Origin: Vulcanimicrobiota bacterium | Lineage (GTDB): Bacteria > Vulcanimicrobiota > Vulcanimicrobiia > Vulcanimicrobiales > Vulcanimicrobiaceae | Direction of reading: 5' to 3' | Assembly (NCBI GenBank): GCA_003168375.1 | Contig: PMSI01000002.1 | Coordinates: 186,001-250,000, forward strand | Length of the DNA stretch: 64,000 bases | Shown: positions 16,523-26,119 of the stretch, piece by piece | How the letters are laid out: each line of letters starts with the position of its first letter | How positions within the stretch are numbered: position 1 is the first letter of the stretch | Program-made: the position numbers and the translations under genes | Notes under the pieces: generated by a model | Databases searched by the model: none | Seen by the model: the letters and a program-made list of their open reading frames with translations, nothing else | Told to the model about the DNA's origin: nothing

Positions 16523-19500
16523 CTAGACGCCGATCGGCCGCGGTGACGACGGCGCGCCGGAGCGGCCGTCCTTGGCGCTGGTTCCGTCCGAGGGCGGGGT
16601 GTGGTGGACGCCGCGGCCGAAGCCGAGCTTGTCTTCGATCCCGGCGATGAAGACGTAGAGCACCGGGGTGATGAACAGGTTCAGGATCGTCGAGAGGATC
16701 ATCCCGCCGAAGACCGCGGTGCCGAGCGACGTGCGCGCGCCGCTGCCGGCGCCGCTCGCGAAGACCAGCGGCGTCACGCCGAGGACGAAGGCGATCGAGG
16801 TCATCAAGATCGGGCGCAGGCGCGTCTCGGCCGCGCGCATCACCGCGGTCACCGTGTCGACCCCCTGTTCTCTGAGCTGGTTCGAAAACTCGACGATCAG
16901 AATCGCGTTCTTCGATGCCAGGCCGATCAGCATCACGTAACCGACCTGTGCGAATACGTCTGAGAACTTGTGCGTCACCCACAGTCCGCCGAGCGCGCCG
17001 AGCAGCGCCAGCGGCACCGCGAGCAGGATGATCAGCGGATCCGCGAACGACTCGTACTGCGCGGAGAGCACGAGGAACACGAAGACGATCCCGAGGCCGA
17101 AGATGATCGCGGCCTGCGCCCCTCCCTCGATCTGCTCGCGCGAGATCCCGCTCCACTCGGTCGCAAAGCCCGGCGGCAAGTTCTGGGCGAACCGGTCCAT
17201 CGTCGCCAATGCTTCACCCGAGCCATGGCCGGGCGCCGGGGCGCCGCTGATCTCGATCGAGCGATAGAGGTTGAAATGCGTGATCGACGGCGGCGCCTTG
17301 ATCTCGGTGATGCTGACCAGCTCGGGCAGCGGGATCGACGGCGGCGTGACGAGCTGCCCGTTCACGACGAACGGGTTGGAACTGTGCACGTAGATGTCGT
17401 TCAAGTCCGAGACGCGCGAGCGGTACGGCGTGTCGGCCTCGACGTAGACACGATACGACTTCCCGTTCATGTCGAAGTCGTTGACGTAGACCGAGCCGAG
17501 ATAGACCTGCATCGTGTTGAAGATCGACGGGAGCGAGACGCCGAGCTGCGAGGCCTTGTCGCGGTTCACGTCGGTCAGGATCGTCGGCTTGTCCGTTCGG
17601 AACGTCGTGTAGACGCCCGTCAGCGGCGAACCGGGAGCGTAGGCCGGATAGATCAACATCTTCGAGGCGCCCGCGAGTGCCGGAATCCCTTGGTTCGCGC
17701 GGTCCTCCAGCTCGTAGCTGAAGCCCGCCTGGAAGCCCAGCCCCGGGATGGACGGCGGCTGGAACACGGCCGCGAACGCGCTCGGATAGCGGCCCTTGAA
17801 GTCGCTGAACAACCGGTAGTTCACCCGCTGGACCACCGCGCTCAGCACATGGTCCTTGCCGGGCCGCTCGCCCCACGGCCGCAGGCGAATGAACATCGTC
17901 GCCTTGTTCGACTCGGAGCCCGTGAAGCTGAACCCCGCGACATCGAAGACGTCGACGATCTCGGGCTGCTGATGCAAGATCTTCTCGAGGTCGCGCTGGA
18001 CCTCGTGCGTGTAGTCGAGCGAACCGCCTTCCGGCAACTGCAGGCTCACGATCGCGAAGCCCTGATCCTCGTCGGGGATGAACGCCGTCGGCGTGCTCTT
18101 GTAGATCCAGCCCGTCAGGACGAGCAGCGCGGCGAAGACGGTCAATGCGAGCCAGCGGCGGCGCATCACCCACGGCAGCGCGCGATGATAGCCGCCGCGC
18201 ATGCCGTTGATGACGACGTTCACCGGCCGGAAGAATCCGCGCTGTTTGCGTTCCGAGCGGCCGAGGAGCAGCGAGGAGAGGACCGGCGTCAGCGTCAGCG
18301 CGCAGAATAGCGAGATCGTGATCGAGCATGCGATCGTCAGCGCGAACTGCTTGTAGAGCTGGCCGGTCGTGCCCGGGAAGAACGCGACCGGGACGAACAC
18401 GGCGAGCAGCACGAGCGACGACGCCAACACGGCGCCGGTGATCTCGCTCATCGCTTCGCGCGCGCCCTCCATCGGCGGCATCCCCTTCTCCTGGATGAAG
18501 CGCGCGATGTTCTCGATGACGACGATGGCGTCGTCGACGACGAGACCGGTGGCGAGCGTGAGCCCGAACAGCGTCAGCGTGTTGATCGAGAACCCCAACA
18601 TCTTCATCAAGAAGAAGGTGCCGATCAGCGAGACGGGGATCGTCAGCGCCGGGATCAGCGTCGTGCGCCAGTCCTGAAGGAACAGGAAGATTACCAGCAC
18701 GACCAAGGCGATCGCGATCAGCAGCGTGACCACGACTTCCTTGATCGACTCGTGCACGAACTCGCTGGTGTCGAAGGCGATCTTGTACGTGACGCCGGGC
18801 GGGAACTTCTGCGCGAGGCGGTCCATCGTCGCGCGCACTTGCTGCGAGACCGCGAGCGCGTTGCCGGTCTGGAGCTGCAAGATGCCCAAGCCGATCGCTT
18901 CGTGCCCGTCGAACCACAACGATCCCGCGTAGTTTTCGGCGCCGAGCACGACGCGCCCGACGTCGCGGACCTTCACGAAGCCACCGTCGGGATTCGTCTT
19001 CAGCACGATGTTGGCGAATTGGGTCGAGTCGTGCAGCCGCCCCGTCGCGAGGACGGAGTACTCGTACGGCTGGTGTCCGTTCGTCGGCGGCGCGCCGATC
19101 GACCCGGCGGCGACCTGCACGTTTTGCGCCTGCAGTGCGGTCACGACGTCGCCGGCGGTCAGTCCGTTGTCGGCCAAGCGCTTCGGATCGACCCACAGCC
19201 GCATCGCGTACTTGCGCTCGCCGAACACGAACACGTCCGAGACGCCGCTGATGCGCTTGATGTCGTTGACGACGTTGGTCTCGAGAAAGTTCGTGAGGTA
19301 CGTTTGGTCCCAACGCGTGTCGGTCGAGACGACGCCGAGCGCGATCACGAACGTGCCGGCGTTCTTCGAGACGGTGACGCCGATCTGCTTGACTTCGTTC
19401 GGCAACCGGCCTTGCGCGAGGTTGACCGCGTTCTGGACGTCGTTCGCCGCCTGATCGAGGTTGCGATCGAGGTTGAACGTGGCGGTGATCTGCGAGCTGC

Positions 19501-19756
19501 CGTCGCTGCCGGAGGACGAGGAGATGTAGCGCAGACCCTGGACGCCGTTGATCGCCTCCTCGAGCGGCGTCGTCACCGACGACTCGACCGCCTCGGCGCT
19601 GGCCCCCTGATAGATCGCCGTGACCGAGACCGTCGGCGGCGCGATGTTCGGGAACTGCGCGATGGGCAGCGTCGGGATCGAGATGAGCCCGAGCAGCAGG
19701 ATCACGAGCGAGAAGACCGACGCGAAGATCGGGCGCCGCAGGAAGAAATCGATCAC
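16523..19756 (-). CDS. RND multidrug efflux transporter (AcrB/HAE1 family)
   Basis: This 1077-residue inner-membrane pump begins with MIDFFLRRPIFASVFS. It has the proton-relay aspartates in TGLVVDDAIVV and the lysine in GLASKNAIL. Twelve membrane segments and two large periplasmic loops are expected from length. It would work with a membrane-fusion protein and outer-membrane channel, neither of which adjoins it, so it must use partners elsewhere. It is preceded by a 34-nt gap from the asparaginase gene on the same strand. Confidence 0.95.
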   Translation of the reverse strand: MIDFFLRRPIFASVFSLVILLLGLISIPTLPIAQFPNIAPPTVSVTAIYQGASAEAVESSVTTPLEEAINGVQGLRYISSSSGSDGSSQITATFNLDRNLDQAANDVQNAVNLAQGRLPNEVKQIGVTVSKNAGTFVIALGVVSTDTRWDQTYLTNFLETNVVNDIKRISGVSDVFVFGERKYAMRLWVDPKRLADNGLTAGDVVTALQAQNVQVAAGSIGAPPTNGHQPYEYSVLATGRLHDSTQFANIVLKTNPDGGFVKVRDVGRVVLGAENYAGSLWFDGHEAIGLGILQLQTGNALAVSQQVRATMDRLAQKFPPGVTYKIAFDTSEFVHESIKEVVVTLLIAIALVVLVIFLFLQDWRTTLIPALTIPVSLIGTFFLMKMLGFSINTLTLFGLTLATGLVVDDAIVVIENIARFIQEKGMPPMEGAREAMSEITGAVLASSLVLLAVFVPVAFFPGTTGQLYKQFALTIACSITISLFCALTLTPVLSSLLLGRSERKQRGFFRPVNVVINGMRGGYHRALPWVMRRRWLALTVFAALLVLTGWIYKSTPTAFIPDEDQGFAIVSLQLPEGGSLDYTHEVQRDLEKILHQQPEIVDVFDVAGFSFTGSESNKATMFIRLRPWGERPGKDHVLSAVVQRVNYRLFSDFKGRYPSAFAAVFQPPSIPGLGFQAGFSYELEDRANQGIPALAGASKMLIYPAYAPGSPLTGVYTTFRTDKPTILTDVNRDKASQLGVSLPSIFNTMQVYLGSVYVNDFDMNGKSYRVYVEADTPYRSRVSDLNDIYVHSSNPFVVNGQLVTPPSIPLPELVSITEIKAPPSITHFNLYRSIEISGAPAPGHGSGEALATMDRFAQNLPPGFATEWSGISREQIEGGAQAAIIFGLGIVFVFLVLSAQYESFADPLIILLAVPLALLGALGGLWVTHKFSDVFAQVGYVMLIGLASKNAILIVEFSNQLREQGVDTVTAVMRAAETRLRPILMTSIAFVLGVTPLVFASGAGSGARTSLGTAVFGGMILSTILNLFITPVLYVFIAGIEDKLGFGRGVHHTPPSDGTSAKDGRSGAPSSPRPIGV

Positions 19757-19790
19757 GAAGGCTTGGACCGAAACCTTTGCCGAGGGGTTG

Positions 19791-20813
19791 CTACGTGTGG
19801 AGCCAGCCCTCGAGCGCGGCGACCTCGCCGACGACGTGGCCGGCGACGTTCTTTACCGGCACGACAGCATGCTGCCGCAGCATGTCGCGCGCCTTCGGCT
19901 CGAGCGCGTGCAGCGCGTCGAGCGCCTCTAGCGTCGCGGGCGGCGCTGCGCGGCGCGAACCGTCGATCACCTTGAGCGCCAGCCCGAGCCCGGCGTCGAG
20001 GATCGCGTCGCAGTGGAACCCTTCCGCACCCGCTTTCGAGACGATCCGTCCGCCGGTCGCGCGCATCAGGTCGGTGTCGAAGCGTCCCGTCCCGGCGACG
20101 TACCACGGCTCGCTCGCCATCGCCGACGAGACGCGCGCCAGCGCGATCGCGTCCTCGTCGTCGACGCCGTGCAACGTCGCCAGGCGGGCGAACGAGACCG
20201 CCGCCTTGCGCAGCGTCGTCGCGTAGACGGGGATGCCGCAGCCGTCGACCGCGAGCCGATCGCCCTCGAAGACGTCGTCGCTGACGCGCTCGCACATCGC
20301 GATGATCAGCCGCTCGGCCGGGTGCGATGCCTCGAGATAACCGGCGAAGGGCGCGCCGATCGTCTTTGCGAGCGCCAAGATCCCGGCGTGCTTCCCGCTG
20401 CAGTTGTTGTGGAGCTGCGTCGGGCGCTCGCCGCGTGCGGCCAGCGCCGCGGCGGCGGGCTCGTACGAAGGCGGATGCGCACCGCAGGCGAGGTCGTCGA
20501 CGCTCGCCCCGATGCGCTCCAGCATCGACGCGACGACCTCGACGTGGCCCGGTTCGCCGTTGTGCGAGGCGCACATCACGGCCAGCTCGCGCTCGCCGAA
20601 GCCGAACCGTTCCAGGACGCCGGCCCGTACCGACGCAGCCGCGATGAACGGCTTCGCCGACGAGCGCAGAAAGACGGGCGTCTCGATCGTCCCCGCCTTG
20701 AGGACGACCTCCCCGTCGACATCCGCGGCGCAGGCGGCGACGTGATGCACCGACTCGACCCGCGCCCCTCGCCGGACAGCGACGGCCGGTACGCCGGCCA
20801 ACTCCCAAAACAT
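19791..20813 (-). CDS. L-asparaginase II (thermolabile, Rhizobium AnsA type)
   Basis: This 340-residue protein is unrelated to the E. coli enzymes. It carries the motifs SSAKPF, CASHNGEP and HNNCSGKHAG, in which conserved Cys, Lys and Ser residues form the active and zinc site of the AnsA-type family. It hydrolyses asparagine to aspartate and ammonia in the cytoplasm, as no signal peptide is seen. It lies between a secreted proline-rich protein and the RND pump on the same strand. Confidence 0.9.
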   Translation of the reverse strand: MFWELAGVPAVAVRRGARVESVHHVAACAADVDGEVVLKAGTIETPVFLRSSAKPFIAAASVRAGVLERFGFGERELAVMCASHNGEPGHVEVVASMLERIGASVDDLACGAHPPSYEPAAAALAARGERPTQLHNNCSGKHAGILALAKTIGAPFAGYLEASHPAERLIIAMCERVSDDVFEGDRLAVDGCGIPVYATTLRKAAVSFARLATLHGVDDEDAIALARVSSAMASEPWYVAGTGRFDTDLMRATGGRIVSKAGAEGFHCDAILDAGLGLALKVIDGSRRAAPPATLEALDALHALEPKARDMLRQHAVVPVKNVAGHVVGEVAALEGWLHT

Positions 20814-20823
20814 GACGGGGACG

Positions 20824-20866
20824 GCGCGTTCGCGCGCGAGGCCCTCCCTCCTCGCCGCGAACGCGC
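20824..20866 (-). terminator. Hairpin between two minus-strand genes
   Basis: GCGCGTTCGCG (20824-20834) pairs with CGCGAACGCGC (20856-20866), 11 bp with a 21-nt loop. It follows the stop of the proline-rich gene. No T-tract is present, so it may be an mRNA-stabilising or Rho-associated structure rather than an intrinsic terminator. Confidence 0.35.
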
Positions 20867-20867
20867 G

Positions 20868-21734
20868 TTAGTGCGGTTTGGCGGGCGAAGACGGCTCGCG
20901 ATTCTCGCGCGCCGGTGGCGCGGGCTCGGACCTCTGCGGCGGCGGCGGAGGCGGCGGCGCGTGATACTCAGGTGCCGGTGGCGCGTGGTACTCGGGCGCC
21001 GGAGCATGATACTGCGGCGCCGGAGCCTGCGCGCGATCCGGAGCGGCCGACGCGCGATTTGGTGCCGACCACGCACGATCCGACGAGCGATCCGGCGCCG
21101 CCGCTGTACGGCCCGGAATCGACGATGCGCGAAACGCGGTCGGCGGCACGGCGTACGGCGGGAGGCTCGGCGGGTCGTCCTTGCCGTCGAGAGGGTGGCG
21201 CAAGGGCCGGTTCGCGTGCGGAGGTTCGATCCGGCGCACGGCTCCCGGCGGCGGCTGCACGACGATCGGCTGTTGGACGGCAGTCACGGACTCGACGGGC
21301 AAGGCCGGGTAATACTGTCCGTAACCGTAGTCATAGTCCGGATAGCTATTGTAGTAGGTCGATCCGGACCCAGCCGCGCCGTACTGCGACGCCGAGTCGA
21401 TCTCGTCCGCCGAGAACGTCGAACCGGCAGCGAATCCGTAGATCGTGACGGTCATCCCGACGCTGAGCGTCAGCCCGCGCGGGTTGATCACCGTACCGTG
21501 ACGGAGCGTCACGTCGTCGACGAAACCGCGGTCGTCGCGGACCAAGATTCGATAGCGTCCCTCAATCGCTTCGATGACGCCATGGATCGTCTCGCCGTTG
21601 ATCGTCGGACCCGCGCCGGGCGCAGTGGAGGGCGGGAGTGTCTGCGCCCCCACGCGAGCCGGCAGCACCGCTGCTCCGAATGCCAGCGTCGCGGCCAACG
21701 AGCCGCACGCGATTCTCGTGACGAACAGGCGCAT
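20868..21734 (-). CDS. Secreted proline-rich protein of unknown function
   Basis: This 288-residue protein has a signal peptide (residues 1-30, ending VGAQ). A small folded segment follows at about 40-110 (GVIEAIEGRYRILVRDDRG, resembling OB-like secreted domains). A Tyr/Gly stretch and a long low-complexity tail come next, with repeated EYHAPPAP units and polyproline near the C-terminus. The tail probably spans or anchors in the envelope. GAGGGG lies 5 nt before the ATG. Confidence 0.75.
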   Translation of the reverse strand: MRLFVTRIACGSLAATLAFGAAVLPARVGAQTLPPSTAPGAGPTINGETIHGVIEAIEGRYRILVRDDRGFVDDVTLRHGTVINPRGLTLSVGMTVTIYGFAAGSTFSADEIDSASQYGAAGSGSTYYNSYPDYDYGYGQYYPALPVESVTAVQQPIVVQPPPGAVRRIEPPHANRPLRHPLDGKDDPPSLPPYAVPPTAFRASSIPGRTAAAPDRSSDRAWSAPNRASAAPDRAQAPAPQYHAPAPEYHAPPAPEYHAPPPPPPPQRSEPAPPARENREPSSPAKPH

Positions 21735-21817
21735 CAGGTCCCCTCTCGGCGGTTCCCAGCGACATCCCGATCGTAGACCGGAAAGAACAGAACACGCTGA
21801 GAAACGTGACCGGCCCG

Positions 21818-23455
21818 TCAGAATCGCAGCGTCGCCGACTCCGTCGTCATATCGAGCTGTCCGGCGGCGCCTTGCTGCGGCAGCCACTCCGGCGCGTCGA
21901 GTTGGAAGCCCCGCTTCAGCATCAGCTCGGCGGTCTCCAGCGCCCCTTCGACCCAGCCCTGCGCGTTCGAATACGCCTCGCCGCAGACGAACAGCGGGAT
22001 CTCCGCGACAGGCTGGATGATGGCGTCGATGACGCGCGGGCTCTCGGCGTGGATCTTCCACAGATTGTAGCCGCCGCCGAACGGGTCGATACCCCAGTCG
22101 TGATACGCGGCGGCGTATGGCTTCGGCACCTGTTCGAGCGGCAGCCCGTGCACTTCGGCGATCAATCGTTGCACTTCCTCGACCATCGTTTCGGGCGGCT
22201 GATTGCGCTGCCACTGCTCGTCGCCGGCGTCGGTCGTCGAGGTCGCGAATCGCGACGCAGCCTCCATCTCGCGCAGGAAGCCGATCCAGTACCGTATGTT
22301 GCGGCCGTCATCGTACGACGCCATCATCAGCGAGTTCGTGTTGCCCGGTTCGCCGCCGGGCTGTTCGCCCTCGGTCCCGAAGTAGTACACCTGGCGAATC
22401 GGGATGTCGGTCGTCGTCTGGCCCTGCCTCACTCCGAGCGGCTCTTCGCGCCACCACGGCGTGCGATAGCACGCGAAGAACTTGAAGAGCGGCTGCGGCG
22501 AGACGGACTCGATCAGCGTTCGAACCCGCGACATCTCGTTGCCGAGCGCCGGTTCCAAATCGATGAGTTCCAGCGACCGGCGCGGCATCGCCAAGATGAC
22601 GCGCTTCGCGATCACCGGCTCGATCGGCGGATCCGACGGCTTGAACTCGAGGACGAGATGGCGTCCCGAACGTGCGATTCGCCGAACGGTGTGGCCGAGG
22701 CGAACATCGCCCTCGAGCTCGACTTCGAAGAGCTCGCGGAGACGGTCCGGGAAGACCTGCATCCCTTGCAGCGGATTCTTGTAGACGGCGGTTTTCCCGA
22801 AATCCGCGAGGAACCACGGGATCGCGTCGGCCGCGTTCCAATTGCTGACCGTCGTGTCGTAGCCGCTGCCGTCCGCGACGAACTGGTACGCCTCGAACGT
22901 CATGACGCGGGCGAGCGCGTTCCAGAATCCCCATGCTGTAAGCGGGCGGCCGAGGAACGTCGTGCGCTGCGCGAGGGCGCGGCGCTGTTCCGGCGTCAGC
23001 CCGTCGGCCGTGATCCCCGGTACGATCGTCTCCATCGCCGTATCCATCAGCTCGCCGATCGACTTGCCGCGCTCGGCTGGGCTCAACCGGTACGGGAGCT
23101 TCGCCGGATCGGTCAGCTCCGAGCGCCGCAGACGGCTGCCCCGCAGGTACGCGATGTTGTTCGACTCGCTCACCGGGAAGTCGCGGTAGGCCACGTGGAG
23201 ATGGTCCGCAAGCGCCTGCACGATCGGCTGCGTGTTGAGAAAGCGCATCCCACCGAGCTCGGCCGGAACGTGCGGCATCCCGGGCGGGATCGCGGACATG
23301 AGCCGGCCGCCGGTACGGTAGTCGCTGCACTCGTACACGACGATGCGCGCGTTGCGCTGCCTCTGCTTCAGCCGCCACGCGCTGTACAGCCCCGAGACAC
23401 CCCCGCCGACGATCGCGACGTCGACGACCTGGCCCTGCTCGACTTCGTTCGACAC
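21818..23455 (-). CDS. Flavin amine oxidase / L-amino acid oxidase family
   Basis: This 545-residue protein has an N-terminal FAD dinucleotide fold (VAIVGGGVSGLYSAWRL, then E40 and GGRL). It has the substrate-domain motif AELGGMRF, seen in L-amino acid and tryptophan/lysine oxidases, and a C-terminal FAD segment FVCGEAYSNAQGWVEGALE. It would oxidise an amino acid or amine, yielding an imine and hydrogen peroxide. No signal peptide is seen. The GTG start follows a GTGAGGGG ribosome site. Substrate cannot be told from sequence. Confidence 0.88.
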   Translation of the reverse strand: MSNEVEQGQVVDVAIVGGGVSGLYSAWRLKQRQRNARIVVYECSDYRTGGRLMSAIPPGMPHVPAELGGMRFLNTQPIVQALADHLHVAYRDFPVSESNNIAYLRGSRLRRSELTDPAKLPYRLSPAERGKSIGELMDTAMETIVPGITADGLTPEQRRALAQRTTFLGRPLTAWGFWNALARVMTFEAYQFVADGSGYDTTVSNWNAADAIPWFLADFGKTAVYKNPLQGMQVFPDRLRELFEVELEGDVRLGHTVRRIARSGRHLVLEFKPSDPPIEPVIAKRVILAMPRRSLELIDLEPALGNEMSRVRTLIESVSPQPLFKFFACYRTPWWREEPLGVRQGQTTTDIPIRQVYYFGTEGEQPGGEPGNTNSLMMASYDDGRNIRYWIGFLREMEAASRFATSTTDAGDEQWQRNQPPETMVEEVQRLIAEVHGLPLEQVPKPYAAAYHDWGIDPFGGGYNLWKIHAESPRVIDAIIQPVAEIPLFVCGEAYSNAQGWVEGALETAELMLKRGFQLDAPEWLPQQGAAGQLDMTTESATLRF

Positions 23456-23520
23456 CCCTCACCCCCGAGACGGGCGATTCCACGCCCGCCTCGGTTCGTT
23501 CGCCCGAGGAGCGTTCGTCC

Positions 23521-24480
23521 CTATGCGAGCGCGGGTTCGAACACGTTCGCTTCCTGCTCTGCGAAGAGCGGACTCGACAGATACCGTTCACCGGTGTCGC
23601 AGATGATCGCGACGATCAGCTTGCCGGCGTTCTCCGGGCGCGCCGCAACCTGCATCGCGGCCCACAAGTTCGCGCCCGACGAGATGCCGGCCAGAATCCC
23701 TTCTTCGCGCGCGAGACGGCGCGCGATCGCGACCGAGTCGTCGAACGTCGCCTTGATCACTTCGGAATAGACTTTCGTGTCGAGGATCGACGGCACGAAA
23801 CCCGGTGCGAAGCCTTGCAGCTTGTGCGGTCCCGGCGAGCCGCCGGAGAGCACCGTCGACGTATCGGGCTCGACGGTGATGCACTCGACGGACGGCTTGC
23901 GTTCTTTGAGCAAATGTCCCGCGCCGGTGATCGTACCGCCGGTGCCGACGCCGGCGACGAGGATGTCGACCTTGCCGTCGGTGTCGCGCCAGATCTCTTC
24001 GCCGGTCGTGCGGTAGTGAATCTCCGGATTGGCGGGATTGTCGAACTGACCGGGTTGGAAGTATTTGACGGGGTTCGAGGCGACGATCTCCTTGGCTTTG
24101 GCGATCGCGCCTTTCATGCCCTCAGTCCCGGGCGTGAGCACGAGCTGGGCGCCGTACGCCTTGAGCAGGTTCCGGCGCTCGATCGTCATCGTCTCGGGCA
24201 TCGTGAGGATCAGCGGATACCCCTTGGCCGCGCAGACGAACGCCAGCGCGATCCCGGTGTTGCCGCTGGTCGGTTCGACGATCACCGAGTCCGGGCGCAG
24301 CTTGCCGTCGCGCTCCGCCGCCTCGATCATCGCGACCCCGATCCGGTCTTTGACCGATCCGGCGGGGTTCATCGATTCGAGCTTACAGAGGATCTCGGCG
24401 CCGAGGCCCTTGTTCAGTCGCGGGATCCGGACCAGCGGTGTGTTCCCGAACGTGTCGGCGATGTTGTCGTAGACGCGCAC
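23521..24480 (-). CDS. cysK: Cysteine synthase A
   Basis: This 319-residue PLP enzyme makes cysteine from O-acetylserine and sulfide. The PLP lysine is K44 in NPAGSVKDR. The substrate loop TSGNTG and the phosphate-binding GTGGT are intact. The length is standard. GTG 24480 is the best start. Upstream on the same strand lies a copy of the dispersed repeat, and the divergent MATE gene begins 190 nt away. It is followed 65 nt later by the flavin oxidase gene on the same strand. Confidence 0.94.
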   Translation of the reverse strand: MRVYDNIADTFGNTPLVRIPRLNKGLGAEILCKLESMNPAGSVKDRIGVAMIEAAERDGKLRPDSVIVEPTSGNTGIALAFVCAAKGYPLILTMPETMTIERRNLLKAYGAQLVLTPGTEGMKGAIAKAKEIVASNPVKYFQPGQFDNPANPEIHYRTTGEEIWRDTDGKVDILVAGVGTGGTITGAGHLLKERKPSVECITVEPDTSTVLSGGSPGPHKLQGFAPGFVPSILDTKVYSEVIKATFDDSVAIARRLAREEGILAGISSGANLWAAMQVAARPENAGKLIVAIICDTGERYLSSPLFAEQEANVFEPALA

Positions 24481-24516
24481 GTGCTCGATACTCCGATTGA
24501 CGTGGAAGTGAGTGTC

Positions 24517-24538
24517 CCTTCGACAAGCTCAGGGTGAC
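24517..24538. repeat. Dispersed repeat copy (CCTTCGACAAGCTCAGGGTG)
   Basis: This near-identical copy of the short repeat lies in the intergenic region between divergent cysK and the MATE gene, between their promoters. Confidence 0.7.
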
Positions 24539-24634
24539 ACGAGTAACCCCCGGTCGCGTCGAAAGGGTGCGGGTCCCGGACGACGCAAACAAGCGTTCGC
24601 CCCTCGCCAAAGGTCGCGCTTCTGCGCGGCAGAC

Positions 24635-24663
24635 TTGCAGAATGCAAGTCACACCCGTATGAT
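24635..24663 (+). promoter_or_regulatory. Leaderless promoter of the MATE gene
   Basis: TTGCAG (24635-24640), a 17-bp spacer, and TATGAT (24658-24663) are followed 7 nt later by ATG 24671. The transcript would begin at the start codon. Confidence 0.65.
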
Positions 24664-24670
24664 GCTCGGC

Positions 24671-26119
24671 ATGGAGTCGCAGGCGTCGCCGAGCGCGGAA
24701 CTGAGTCCGCGAACCCGCTCCCTGCTGGAGGCGCCGATCGTTCCGCTGCTGCTGCGGATGGCCTGGCCGAACGTGCTGGTCATGCTCGGGCAGGCCGCGA
24801 CCGGGATCATCGAGACGTGGTGGGTCGCCAAGCTCGGCACCGACGCGCTGGCCGGGATGGCGCTCGTCTTCCCCGGCTTCATGATGATGCAGATGATCTC
24901 GACCGGCGCGCTCGGCGGGGCCATCTCGTCGGCGGTCGCCCGCGCGATCGGCGCCGGGCGCCGCGACGACGCGAACGCGCTTGTCGTCCACGCGCTCGTG
25001 ATCAACCTCGCACTCGCTGCCGCGTTCTCGGTCGTCGTCCTCGCGTACGGCCCGCAGATCTACGCCGCGCTCGGCGGCCGTGCGGGTTCGCTCGCCGCGG
25101 CGCTGCAGTATTCGAACGTCGTGTTTGCCGGGATCGTCCTGTTGTGGACGATGAACGGGCTCGCGAGCGTCGTGCGCGGGACGGGGAACATGCTCGTCCC
25201 CGCGCTGGTCATTTTCGGCGGTGTCGTCGTGCTGATCCCGCTCTCGCCGATCCTGATCTTCGGGTTGGGACCGATCCCGGCGTTAGGGATCGCCGGCGGC
25301 GGTTTCGCGGTGCTCGCGATCAACGCGGCGGGCGCGGCGTTCCTGGCCTGGTACGTCGCATCGGGCCGCAACCTGGCGCGGTTCCGCCGCACGCGCCTGC
25401 AATGGACGTTCTTCCGCGACATCCTCTCGGTGGGCGCGGTGGCGACGATCTCGACGGTGCAGACGAACGTGGTCGTGCTCTCGACGACCGCGATGGTCGG
25501 AGCGTTCCAAGGTCCGGACGCCGTCGCGGGGTACGGCACCGGGGCGCGACTGGAATACCTGCTGATCCCGCTCGTTTTCGGGCTGGGCGCGCCGCTGGTC
25601 GCGCTCGTCGGCACGAACGTCGGCGCCGGCAACCGCTCGCGCGCGCTGCGCATCGCGTTCACCGGCGGCGCGATCGCGTTCGTGATGACTGAGGCGATCG
25701 GCCTCGCCTCCGCGCTCCATCCGCGCGCATGGCTCGGGCTGTTCGGTCATGATCCCGCAATGTTGGCGACCGGGAGCGCGTACTTGGCGGCGGTCGGACC
25801 GTTCTACGGCTTCTTCGGGCTCGGCCTCGCCCTGTATTTCGCCTCGCAAGGCGCGGGCAAGCTCGCCTGGCCACTGCTGGCGGGATTTCTGCGTATGCTG
25901 ATCGCCGTCGGCGGCGGGTATCTCGTGCTGCGTCTCACCGGCTCAGTGGCGTGGCTCTTCGGCGCGGTCGCTGCCGGGATGCTGGTGTACGGCATCATGG
26001 TCACGGCCGCGGTCGGCTTGGGCGCGTGGTTTCGCGGTCCGCAGCGCTACGGCGGCGCCCTGAAGAATTCACGCAGCGCGTCGTACGTCTCGAGCGGCGC
26101 CTCTTCCGGCATGAAGTGA
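24671..26119 (+). CDS. MATE family multidrug/cation exporter
   Basis: This 482-residue, twelve-segment membrane protein belongs to the MATE family (sodium- or proton-driven drug extrusion). It has NxxxMLGQAATGIIETWWVAKLG-type N-terminal helices and the internal repeat GAPLVALVGTNVGAGN. The start was set from the -10 box; ATGs at 24659 and 24662 fall inside the -10 box. The last 24 codons overlap the end of the convergent hydrolase gene, and the C-terminal tail looks unconserved. Confidence 0.9.
   Translation: MESQASPSAELSPRTRSLLEAPIVPLLLRMAWPNVLVMLGQAATGIIETWWVAKLGTDALAGMALVFPGFMMMQMISTGALGGAISSAVARAIGAGRRDDANALVVHALVINLALAAAFSVVVLAYGPQIYAALGGRAGSLAAALQYSNVVFAGIVLLWTMNGLASVVRGTGNMLVPALVIFGGVVVLIPLSPILIFGLGPIPALGIAGGGFAVLAINAAGAAFLAWYVASGRNLARFRRTRLQWTFFRDILSVGAVATISTVQTNVVVLSTTAMVGAFQGPDAVAGYGTGARLEYLLIPLVFGLGAPLVALVGTNVGAGNRSRALRIAFTGGAIAFVMTEAIGLASALHPRAWLGLFGHDPAMLATGSAYLAAVGPFYGFFGLGLALYFASQGAGKLAWPLLAGFLRMLIAVGGGYLVLRLTGSVAWLFGAVAAGMLVYGIMVTAAVGLGAWFRGPQRYGGALKNSRSASYVSSGASSGMK

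Noticed and set aside
20868-21734. Repeat EYHAPPAP region as an ice-nucleation or adhesin array
   Set aside because: There are only three or four units in a low-complexity proline tail. It has no further similarity.
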